Source of the DNA: Azospirillum thiophilum
GTDB taxonomy: Bacteria; Pseudomonadota; Alphaproteobacteria; Azospirillales; Azospirillaceae
DNA length: 64,000 nucleotides
Direction: 5' to 3'
Assembly: GCF_001305595.1 (NCBI RefSeq)
Contig: NZ_CP012402.1
Coordinates: 37,501 to 101,500, forward strand
The translations under genes were made by a program, and so were the position numbers. Shown here one piece after another: positions 27,045 through 36,106 of this stretch (the stretch's first letter is position 1; each line of letters starts with the position of its first letter). The notes beneath the pieces were generated by a model. It worked only from the letters and a program-made list of their open reading frames with translations, did not search any database and had not been told where the DNA came from.

Positions 27045-28736
27045 ATGACCACCGTCAGTTCCACCACATCGACCACCACGACCACGACGGCAGCGAGCTC
27101 CGGCTATACGGCGCTGACCTCCAGCGGTTCCGGCACCGGCATCGATTACTCGACGCTGATCGAGGCGAAGGTCAACGCGCGCCTGACCAAGGCGGACCGG
27201 ATCGACGCCAAGATCACCACGAACGAGGCCAAGATCACCGCCTACACCGATCTGCAGGATCTGCTGCAGACGGTGAACGACTCGCTGGACGGCCTGCGCA
27301 ACCGCACCACCTCGACCGGCGCGTCGAACAACCTGTTCGGCCAGCGCACCGCCTATATCGGCGACGACGACGTGTTCAGCGCCACGGTGGACGACGATAC
27401 GGAACTGGGCACCTACTCGGTGGTGGTCCAGCAGGTGGCCACCAAGCACAAGATCTCGGGCGACGGCACCGGCAGCAAGACCGACGCGCTGGGCTATTCC
27501 GGCAGCTTCACGCTCCAGGCGGCCGACGGCACCGCGGTGTCGATCGACATGGACAGCGACGACAGCCTGACCGACCTGCGCGACGCCATCAACGCGCAGA
27601 AATCGACCAGCGGCGTCACCGCCAGCATCGTGCAGGTCAGCGACAGCAGCTATCAGCTGATCCTGACCGCCAACAACACGGGCGAGGAAATCTTGCTGAC
27701 CGACGGCGGCGACGGGGTGCTGTCCTCGCTCGGCCTCACCGACGGCGACGGCGCGGTCAAGAACGAGCTGGTCGCGGCGCAGGACGCCATCGTCGAGATC
27801 GACGGCGTCACCATCACCCGCAGCTCCAACACCATCACCGATGCGCTCGACGGCGTGACGCTGAACCTGTACAGCGCCAGCCCCGACACCGCGATCTCCA
27901 TGGAGGTTTCGACCGACCTGTCGTCGATCAAGACGGCGATCACCGATTTCGTCGACGCCTACAACGCCTATCGCGACTTCGTGGTCTCGCAGCAGTCCAC
28001 CACCTCGAGCGGAACGGCGAGCGACGACGCCACCCTGTTCGCCGACACCCTGCTGCGCCAGATCACCCAGTCGGTATCAAGCGCGCTGAACACCTCGATC
28101 ACCGCCGACGACGGCACCGTGCTGTCGATGGCCTCGCTCGGCATCACCTTCGACAGCTCCAACAATCTGGAGCTGGACGAGGACACGCTGAACAGCATCC
28201 TCAGCACCGACATCGACGCGGTGAAGCAGCTGCTCGGCCTCAACATGACGTCGTCGTCGAGCCAGATGTCGCTGCTGCGCTACGAAAGCAGCCAGTCGTC
28301 GCTGTCCTTCACGCTCGACATCGAGAGGGGCGAGGACGGGACGCTCAGTTCCGCATCGGTCGGCGGCGACAGCAGCCTGTTCACGGTCAGCGGCAACCGT
28401 ATCATCGGCGCCGAGGGCACCGCCTATGCCGGCATCGTCCTGGTCTATACCGGCAGCAGCGGCAGCGTCGACGTCGATTTCTCGCAAGGGCTGGCCGACA
28501 AGCTGTTCAGCGCAATCGATTCGGCCGCCGACGATTACGACAGCGACCTCGCGACCGCGATCGACGACCTGGAAGCCCAGGACACCACGCTGCAAAGCCG
28601 GTCCGACGACATCCGCACCAAGGCGGAAACCTACCGCTCCACGCTCACCGCCTATTACGCCCGGCTGGAGGCCGCCGCCGAGACGGCAGCCCTGCTGCTG
28701 CAACAGCTGACCTACAGCGAGGACGACGACGACTGA
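27045..28736 (+). CDS. fliD: Flagellar filament cap protein FliD
   Basis: A 563-residue filament cap (HAP2). The N-terminus has a Thr/Ser tract and then GSGTGIDYSTLIEAKVNARL, the FliD-type opening. The beta-rich middle has TYSVVVQQVATKHKISGDG, and the C-terminal part has SLGITFDSSNNLELDEDTLN and FSQGLADKLFSAIDSAAD before a final coiled coil ending in DDDD. ATG 27045 is chosen because the family sequence starts there; upstream codons in the same frame are not FliD-like. No strong ribosome binding site is visible (GGGGGGAT about 10 bases upstream). Confidence 0.9.
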   Translation: MTTVSSTTSTTTTTTAASSGYTALTSSGSGTGIDYSTLIEAKVNARLTKADRIDAKITTNEAKITAYTDLQDLLQTVNDSLDGLRNRTTSTGASNNLFGQRTAYIGDDDVFSATVDDDTELGTYSVVVQQVATKHKISGDGTGSKTDALGYSGSFTLQAADGTAVSIDMDSDDSLTDLRDAINAQKSTSGVTASIVQVSDSSYQLILTANNTGEEILLTDGGDGVLSSLGLTDGDGAVKNELVAAQDAIVEIDGVTITRSSNTITDALDGVTLNLYSASPDTAISMEVSTDLSSIKTAITDFVDAYNAYRDFVVSQQSTTSSGTASDDATLFADTLLRQITQSVSSALNTSITADDGTVLSMASLGITFDSSNNLELDEDTLNSILSTDIDAVKQLLGLNMTSSSSQMSLLRYESSQSSLSFTLDIERGEDGTLSSASVGGDSSLFTVSGNRIIGAEGTAYAGIVLVYTGSSGSVDVDFSQGLADKLFSAIDSAADDYDSDLATAIDDLEAQDTTLQSRSDDIRTKAETYRSTLTAYYARLEAAAETAALLLQQLTYSEDDDD

Positions 28737-28825
28737 CCGGTTCGGATCGGCCGCCGGCAATCCCACCCGAAGCCCCGATCAGGCCCACCCAAGCAGGGCT
28801 CATCCCATCACGAGGACATGGCGCC

Positions 28826-29305
28826 ATGCGCAACTCAGCCTATTCGAAAGCCCTCAACGCCTATGCCGTCGCCAACAGCGCGGTGCCGCCGCTGGTCGCC
28901 GTGGTGCGGCTGTACGAGCGGGCGATGACCCATCTGCACGTCGCCCGCGACGCCGCCGCGGCCCGCCGGTTCGAAGAACACCATGCGGCCATCCAGCGTG
29001 CCGTCATGGTGTTCGCCGGCCTTGATTCCATTCTGATTTTCGACAAATATGAGGATGTCGCCCAGACGCTCAGGCAGTTCTACCGCCGCCTGATCGCCGA
29101 GGCCGGCGCCGCCGCCAGCCGGAAGGATCCGGTGGCTGCCTGCGAGTCCCTTATCCGCCAGACGTCCTTCATGCTGAAGGCCTGGCAGGCCATCGCCGCA
29201 GAACGCGGCGGGCCGTCCACTGCCGTCGGTGTTCCGGCCAAAGGGCCGCATGCATCCGTCGTCGGGAGAACGATGGATCATGCTCATGGCGGACTCTCGG
29301 CTTGA
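28826..29305 (+). CDS. fliS: FliS-like flagellin export chaperone
   Basis: A 159-residue four-helix protein of FliS type: SAYSKALNAYAVANSAVPPL, VVRLYERAMTHLHVARDAAA, HHAAIQRAVMVFAGLDSIL and the later helix with CESLIRQTSFMLKAWQAIA. It binds flagellin C-termini before export and lies directly after fliD, the usual place. The last 30 residues are less conserved and overlap the possible start of the sigma factor gene by 26 bases. Confidence 0.85.
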   Translation: MRNSAYSKALNAYAVANSAVPPLVAVVRLYERAMTHLHVARDAAAARRFEEHHAAIQRAVMVFAGLDSILIFDKYEDVAQTLRQFYRRLIAEAGAAASRKDPVAACESLIRQTSFMLKAWQAIAAERGGPSTAVGVPAKGPHASVVGRTMDHAHGGLSA

Positions 29306-29990
29306 GAAGCGGGGGCGGCCGGAGGATTGCGGGAAGGCGGGCCTTGCACAGGCCGCCCACGGACACGGCATGTCCGGCGACCTGACCCGCGATCCGGCCG
29401 CCGGTGTCTTCATCCCCATGGACGAGGAACCGGACGAGGCGCTGATGGCGCAAATCCGGTCCGGCAGCCAGGCGGCCTACCGCCGGCTGGTGCATCGCCA
29501 CCTGAAGCGCACCTATGCGCTCGCCCGCCGCCTGACCGGCAACGAGGCGGAGGCGGAGGATGTCGTCCAGGATGCCTTCCTCCAGGTGTGGCAGCGCCGC
29601 GCCCAATGGAGCGACGACGGCGGCGCCCGTTTCACCACCTGGCTCTACCGGGTGGTGCTGAACCGCTGCATCGACCACAAGCGCCGGCCGGTCGGCCAGG
29701 ATCTGGATACCGTGGCGGAGCCGTCGGACGGCGCGCCCGACGCGGTCAGCACCATCCACCGCCGGCAGGTCGCGGCCCGGCTGGCCGATGCCCAGAACCG
29801 GCTGACGCCGCAGCAGCGCGCCGCGGTGACGCTGTTTTATTACGAAAATTTAAGCAATGCAGACATCGCGGCCGTTATGCAAATCAGCATCGGTGCGGTA
29901 GAGTCCCTATTGAAGCGTGCTCGCCAACAGCTCAGATTGCTGCTGCGCGCCAGTGCGCAGGCCGCCAGGGATTCATTCGATGACGGATGA
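29280..29990 (+). CDS. ECF-type RNA polymerase sigma factor in the flagellar cluster
   Basis: A group-IV sigma factor. Region 2 has AYRRLVHRHLKRTYALARRL, EAEDVVQDAFLQVWQRR and FTTWLYRVVLNRCIDHKRR. Region 4 has LTPQQRAAVTLFYYENLSNA and IGAVESLLKRARQQL. The ATG at 29280 follows GGGAGA by 11 bases and gives 236 residues; ATGs at 29370 and 29418 (MDEEPDEALMAQIRSGS) are alternatives nearer the conserved domain. Its stop overlaps a small gene that is probably its partner. Its targets may include flagellar genes, but this is inferred only from position. Confidence 0.87.
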   Translation: MLMADSRLEKRGRPEDCGKAGLAQAAHGHGMSGDLTRDPAAGVFIPMDEEPDEALMAQIRSGSQAAYRRLVHRHLKRTYALARRLTGNEAEAEDVVQDAFLQVWQRRAQWSDDGGARFTTWLYRVVLNRCIDHKRRPVGQDLDTVAEPSDGAPDAVSTIHRRQVAARLADAQNRLTPQQRAAVTLFYYENLSNADIAAVMQISIGAVESLLKRARQQLRLLLRASAQAARDSFDDG

Positions 29991-30273
29991 GGAGTTTCGC
30001 GACCAGCTCGATCGCTACGGAGGCGACCTCGCCCTCTGGCCAGCCCCGGCTGCCCGGGACGCGCGGCGCCTGCTCGTGCGTTCGCTCAAGGCCCAGGCGA
30101 TGCTGGACGAGATGGTGACGATGGAACTGGCGCTGGGGGAACTGGCGCCCGGCCGCGCAACGGACCGCCCGCCGCCCGGCCTCGCCGACCGCATCTTCGC
30201 AGCGGCCTTCCGCCTGCCGCCGTCCGGGCAGGGCTTCGACGAGGATGGTGATCAGCCGCCCCGGCTGATGTAG
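29980..30273 (+). CDS. Small sigma-factor-associated protein, 97 residues
   Basis: A hydrophilic 97-residue protein with FRDQLDRYGGDLALWPAPAA and ARRLLVRSLKAQAMLDEMV. From memory, the YGxDLxxWP signature is shared by small alphaproteobacterial proteins encoded directly after ECF sigma genes. The ATG lies 11 bases inside the sigma gene, so translation is coupled. There is no membrane segment, so it is not a classical membrane anti-sigma factor. A soluble modulator of the sigma factor is plausible; the function is unproven. Confidence 0.7.
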   Translation: MTDEEFRDQLDRYGGDLALWPAPAARDARRLLVRSLKAQAMLDEMVTMELALGELAPGRATDRPPPGLADRIFAAAFRLPPSGQGFDEDGDQPPRLM

Positions 30274-30276
30274 GTT

Positions 30277-30315
30277 CCCTCTCCCGCGGAACGCGGGGGA
30301 GAGCTAGGGAGGGGG
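30277..30315. repeat. CCCTCTCC-type intergenic hairpin repeat, copy b
   Basis: CCCTCTCCCGCG (30277-30288) can pair with CGCGGGGGAGAG (30292-30303) with a two-base bulge, followed by CTAGGGAGGGGG. It lies between the convergent ends of the sigma partner and the TPR gene, and may serve as a bidirectional terminator. Related to the elements at 14390 and 56420. Confidence 0.55.
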
Positions 30316-30331
30316 CATTCGCAGCCGCTCC

Positions 30332-32644
30332 TCAAACAGCCCCCGCCACCCGCCGCAGCTCTGCCGCGATGCGCTCCAGCGCATGGCTCAGCTCCTGACC
30401 GGCCAGCGGCTGGAATATCCGCATCGACGGATACCAGGGACGTCCGCCGGTGCCGAGCTGGGTCCAGTCGCGGCTGCCGAAGCGCCAGACCGGCACGCCC
30501 AGCGCGCCGGCCAGTTCCGCCACCGAATTCGCGGGCGCGATGACGAGGTCGAGCGCGGAGACCAGCGCCGCCGTCTCCGCGAAATCGTCGCGCAGATCCA
30601 GCCCGTTCCAGCCATAGATCGGCTGGCCGAAGCGGCGCTCCGCCGCCAGGATCTCGGCGCGGCAGTCGTCATACTGCAAATTCACGAAGGCGACGCCGGG
30701 AACGGCGAAGACCGGGCCCCAATCCTCCAGCGGCAGATAGGCGCCGCGGCGCTCGGCGGTCATCAGCTGGCTGCGCCAGCTGATGCCGACGCGCAGGTCG
30801 TCGCCAGCACCGTCCAGCCGCTCGCGCCAGTCGGCGACGCGGTTGCCGTCGGCGAACAGCCAGCTGGAGCGGGCCGGGAAGGCCGACAGCCGCTCGCGCA
30901 GCAGGCGCGGCACCGATCCCGCCGCAATGTGATAGTCGCAGCCGATCGTCTCCAGCTCGGTCAGGCCGCAGGGCGGTTGCTCGGCGCGCACCATGGCCTT
31001 GGGAAAGGAGCGGGCGAACAGCGGCACAAGCCGGCGGTCGCATTCGACCACCACCGTCCCCGCCATCCTGATCAGGTCGGGATAGCAGGAGGCGAACAGG
31101 AACTCGTCCCCCACCCCCTGCTCGCGCCAGACGAACAGGCGCTTGCCGTCCAGCGGCTCGCCCGTCCATTCGGGAATGGTGAAGCGGCGCTCCGGCCGGA
31201 CGCGCCCGGCCTTGAAGCGGAAGGCATAGTCGGCCCAGCCATCGCTCAGCGCGCCGCGCTCCAGTGACAGCAGGCCGCGGTTGAAGCGGGCCAACGCATG
31301 GTTGGGGGCGGATGCCACGGCACGGTCGAACCAGCGTCCGGCATCGGCACGGCCCTGGCGCTGTTCGGCCAGCCCCAGGGTGCAAAGCGGGTCGGCCAGC
31401 GACGGCGCCAGCGTCAGCGCCCGGCGGCAGGCCGCCGTGGCCTCCGCCGACTGCTGGGCCCCGTTCAGCGCATAGGCCAGCACGGCATGCAGCGGCGCAT
31501 GGCCGGGCATCAGCCGAATGGCGCGGTTCAGCCGCACCGTCGCGTCGGCGAACGCCTCGCGGTCGGACAGCTCGGCGGCGAGGTTGCCGAGCGCGTCGGC
31601 AAAGCCGGGATTGAGCGCCAATGCGCGATGCCAGCAGGCTTCCGCCTCGTCGCGGCGGCCCTGCGCCTTGCAGGCGTTGCCCAGATTGTTCCAGGCCTCC
31701 GCCTGCCGGCGGTCGCGGGCGATGGCCCGGCGCTGGCACGCTTCCGCCCGGTCGAAGCGGCCGAGCGCCGCTTCCGCCAGCCCCAGATTGACCAGGGCCG
31801 GGACATGGCCGGGATCGAGCGCCAAGGCCGCGCGGAACCGCTCCCGCGCTTCGCCGTGGCGGCCCAGCGCATGCAGCAGCAGGCCCAGATTGTTGCGGGT
31901 CTCGGCATGGTCGGGCTGGCGGCGCAACGCCTCGACGTAAGCCGCCTCCGCCTCGGCCGCCTTGCCCAGGCTCTGCAACGTGGCGCCGAGATTGGCCCAG
32001 ACCGAACCATTGCCGGCGCCCAGCCGCACCGCCTCGCGATAGGCGGCGGCCGCTTCGGCCGGGCGGCCCCAGCGGCGCAGGGCGTTGGCCAGCGTGATAC
32101 GGACCGCGGCATCGTCCGGCCGCATCCGCGCGGCCAGCCGGTAGCAGCCCAGCGCGGCGTCGGCGTGGCGCAGATCCTCCAGCGCACGGCCCATGCCGAG
32201 CCGCGGTTCGGCGACGCCCGGCACCAGCCGTGCCGCGGCACGGTAGCAGCGCAGGGCGACGGCCGGCCGTCCCTGCCTGCCGGCAATGGCCCCCAGCAGG
32301 CACAGCGCGTCGGCATCGTCGGGGTTCAGGGTCAGGGCACGGCGGGCGGCGGCCAGGGCGGCGGGAACCCGCCCCTCCTCCATCAACGCCTGTCCCAGCG
32401 CCAGATGGTAGGAGCCGACCAGCGCGTTGGCACGAGCCGCGGTGTCGAACAGCCGGGTGGCGTCGGTCCGCCGCCCATCCTGGAAGACGATGTGGCCGAG
32501 CAGATGGGCGGCGTCGCCGTGCGCCGGGTCGATCCGCAGGATTTCGCGGTAGAACCGCTCCGCCCGCTCGGTCTGTCCGGCATTGTGGTGCTGGACCGCA
32601 AGACGCAGCAAGCTGTCGGTACGCCTGGTCGCGTTCCCGTCCAT
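30332..32644 (-). CDS. TPR protein with glycosyltransferase-like C-terminus
   Basis: A 770-residue protein. Residues about 5-480 are tandem tetratricopeptide repeats (for example AEAWNNLGNACKAQGRRDEA and HAETRNNLGLLLHALGRHGE). The C-terminal part (about 490-760) resembles GT-B glycosyltransferases of the GT9/heptosyltransferase type, with RLFVWREQGVGDEFLFASCY, RVGISWRSQLMT and VIAPANSVAELAGALGVPVW. Such proteins occur beside flagellar genes in alphaproteobacteria and are linked to flagellin modification. That role fits its place between the flagellin genes and site 4 of the flagellar motif, but it lacks its own copy of the motif. Confidence 0.83.
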   Translation of the reverse strand: MDGNATRRTDSLLRLAVQHHNAGQTERAERFYREILRIDPAHGDAAHLLGHIVFQDGRRTDATRLFDTAARANALVGSYHLALGQALMEEGRVPAALAAARRALTLNPDDADALCLLGAIAGRQGRPAVALRCYRAAARLVPGVAEPRLGMGRALEDLRHADAALGCYRLAARMRPDDAAVRITLANALRRWGRPAEAAAAYREAVRLGAGNGSVWANLGATLQSLGKAAEAEAAYVEALRRQPDHAETRNNLGLLLHALGRHGEARERFRAALALDPGHVPALVNLGLAEAALGRFDRAEACQRRAIARDRRQAEAWNNLGNACKAQGRRDEAEACWHRALALNPGFADALGNLAAELSDREAFADATVRLNRAIRLMPGHAPLHAVLAYALNGAQQSAEATAACRRALTLAPSLADPLCTLGLAEQRQGRADAGRWFDRAVASAPNHALARFNRGLLSLERGALSDGWADYAFRFKAGRVRPERRFTIPEWTGEPLDGKRLFVWREQGVGDEFLFASCYPDLIRMAGTVVVECDRRLVPLFARSFPKAMVRAEQPPCGLTELETIGCDYHIAAGSVPRLLRERLSAFPARSSWLFADGNRVADWRERLDGAGDDLRVGISWRSQLMTAERRGAYLPLEDWGPVFAVPGVAFVNLQYDDCRAEILAAERRFGQPIYGWNGLDLRDDFAETAALVSALDLVIAPANSVAELAGALGVPVWRFGSRDWTQLGTGGRPWYPSMRIFQPLAGQELSHALERIAAELRRVAGAV

Positions 32645-32811
32645 GGTCGTCGCCGCCCCGTCTGTGAACGTGTTCGCGGTATCTGCACCGCGTCTGTTCG
32701 TTGGTACGGTGCTGCCGGGCGACTCCTGCGCGGTTCTGCTACTTTTCTTGCGGAACTTCGGTCAGTTCAATGCACGGCTTCGACCGGCCCAGCCTTCCCA
32801 ATCCTGCCCTT

Positions 32812-33129
32812 TCAGCCATGATGGCGCAGGTAGGCCGCCGGGTCGCACTCCTGCCCCAGCGCCATGGCGCGGGCGCGGTGGATGTGCTGCATCAGGACGT
32901 CGCGGAACTCCTGCGCGGTCAGGTCGCTCCATTCCGGCGTCTCGGCGGCGAAGGTCATCTGCGCGGCGGTCGCCTCGAACAGTCGCAACCACTCGTCCGC
33001 CTTGCCGGCCGGGTCGTCGGCCTTGCGGAACATCTCCGCCATCATCTTGGTCATCAGCGTGCCAAGCGCCAGCAGGTTCACATGCAACAGCATGTTGCCC
33101 AGCATCACATCGGGCTTCTCGTCGAGCAT
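32812..33129 (-). CDS. Unknown small protein with flagellar-type promoter, 105 residues
   Basis: Not recognised. A helical protein beginning MLDEKPDVMLGNMLLHVNLL with methionine-rich stretches (LMTKMMAEMFRK) and EFRDVLMQHIHRARAMALGQ near the end. ATG 33129 is chosen over the longer reading from 33165 because CAGGAGTG lies eight bases upstream. Copy 4 of the flagellar bipartite motif ends 33 bases before this start and points at it. It is therefore predicted to be a new member of the flagellar regulon. No signal peptide or clear membrane span. Confidence 0.7.
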   Translation of the reverse strand: MLDEKPDVMLGNMLLHVNLLALGTLMTKMMAEMFRKADDPAGKADEWLRLFEATAAQMTFAAETPEWSDLTAQEFRDVLMQHIHRARAMALGQECDPAAYLRHHG

Positions 33130-33161
33130 GGGTCGGTCACTCCTGGCGATGTCGTGACCAC

Positions 33162-33199
33162 TCACACGGACGGGCCGGCAAAAGCTGGCGCGGAATTTT
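33162..33199 (-). promoter_or_regulatory. Flagellar bipartite promoter motif, site 4 (minus strand)
   Basis: Reading the minus strand: AAAATTCCGCGC from 33199, CAGCTTT (33187-33181), 11 bases, CCGTGTGA (33169-33162). It is 33 bases before the ATG of the 105-residue gene. Sequence and spacing match the copies upstream of flgD, the 185-residue gene and flagellin. Confidence 0.65.
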
Positions 33200-33236
33200 C
33201 AAAAAATTCCCCCTCTCCGCAATTGCGAAGAGGGGG
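33200..33236 (-). terminator. Intrinsic terminator of the fructose PTS operon
   Basis: On the minus strand CCCCCTCTTCGCAATTGCGG continues into AGAGGGGG to form a 28-base near-perfect palindrome (33236-33209), followed by AATTTTTTG. It lies 41 bases after the fruA stop. Transcription from fruA would stop here before reaching the adjoining flagellar-type promoter at 33199. Confidence 0.85.
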
Positions 33237-33276
33237 AAGTCCGGGAGGAGACGGATATCGGCTGCCGCAGGGCGGA

Positions 33277-35058
<1,782 letters not shown>

Positions 35059-35122
35059 GGTTTCCTCCTGGCGGGTCTGCGCCCGCCCCTGTCACTGTGT
35101 TGCTTGTCTTCCGATGCCCTGG

Positions 35123-36106
35123 TCAGGCAAGCGTGCTGAGCGCCACCTGGGCGGCCAGCGCCCGCACCGTCGCCGCATCGGGCAGGTTCGGGCCGAACCG
35201 GCCGAGCTTGGCGGCGGCGAAGGCGACCGACAGCCGCGCCACCGTCTCCAGCCCATCGCCTTGTTGGCCGCCGCCCTGCTGAAAACCGGCGATAAGGCCG
35301 GCGACCATCGCGTCGCCCGCCCCGACCGTGCTCAGCGCCGCGACCGGCGGCAGCCTGCCGTGCAGTGCGCCCCCGGCGCCGACGAACAGCGCGCCGTCCG
35401 CCCCCAGCGAGACCACCACCACCGCCACGCCGCGCCGGTGCAGTTCGCGCGCCGCGTCGAGAAGGTCGGCGTCGGTCGGCAGCGGCCGGCCGGCCCAATC
35501 CTCCAACTCGTGGCGGTTCGGCTTGATGCAGTAGGGCAGCGCGCCGGTGGAGGCCAGCGCTGCCGCCAGCGGTGCCCCGCTGCTGTCCAGCACGACGCGG
35601 CAGCCGGCCGCCGTCAGCTCGGCGGTCAGCGTGGCGTAGGCGTCGGCCGGCACCCCGTCGGGCAGGCTGCCGGCCAGCAGGACCGGCACCCCCGGCTCCA
35701 CCAGCCCGAGCACCGTCTCGCGCACGCGGCGCACCGCATCGGCGTCGGCGCTCAGGCCGGGCAGGTTGATGTCGGTGGTGTCGTTGGCGGCGAGGTCGGC
35801 GATCTTGATGTTGACGCGCGTCTCGCCCGGCAGCCGCAGGAAGGCGTCGGCGATGCCCTTGGCGGCGAACAGCGCCTCGAAGGGGGCGGCGTTGCCGGTG
35901 CCGAGCAGGCCGGTGGCGACGACCGGCGTACCCCAGTCGGCGAGGCAGCTGGCGACGTTCACCCCCTTGCCGCCGGCATTGTGGCGCACCGCCTTCGCGC
36001 GGTGGACGCTGCCCGGCTTCAGCGCGTCGACCGTGATGGTCTGGTCGATCGCCGGGTTCAGCGTGACGGTGACGACGGGTCTGGTCCCGACTGGTTCGCC
36101 GGTCAT
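35123..36106 (-). CDS. fruK: 1-phosphofructokinase
   Basis: A 327-residue PfkB-family kinase that converts fructose 1-phosphate to fructose 1,6-bisphosphate. Motifs: VVTVTLNPAIDQTI near the N-terminus, NAGGKGVNVA (43-52), IKPNRHELEDW and the catalytic GAGD (262-265) in STVGAGDAMVAGL. The ATG at 36106 overlaps the fruB stop (ATGA), which fixes the start. The middle gene of the fru operon. Confidence 0.95.
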   Translation of the reverse strand: MTGEPVGTRPVVTVTLNPAIDQTITVDALKPGSVHRAKAVRHNAGGKGVNVASCLADWGTPVVATGLLGTGNAAPFEALFAAKGIADAFLRLPGETRVNIKIADLAANDTTDINLPGLSADADAVRRVRETVLGLVEPGVPVLLAGSLPDGVPADAYATLTAELTAAGCRVVLDSSGAPLAAALASTGALPYCIKPNRHELEDWAGRPLPTDADLLDAARELHRRGVAVVVVSLGADGALFVGAGGALHGRLPPVAALSTVGAGDAMVAGLIAGFQQGGGQQGDGLETVARLSVAFAAAKLGRFGPNLPDAATVRALAAQVALSTLA

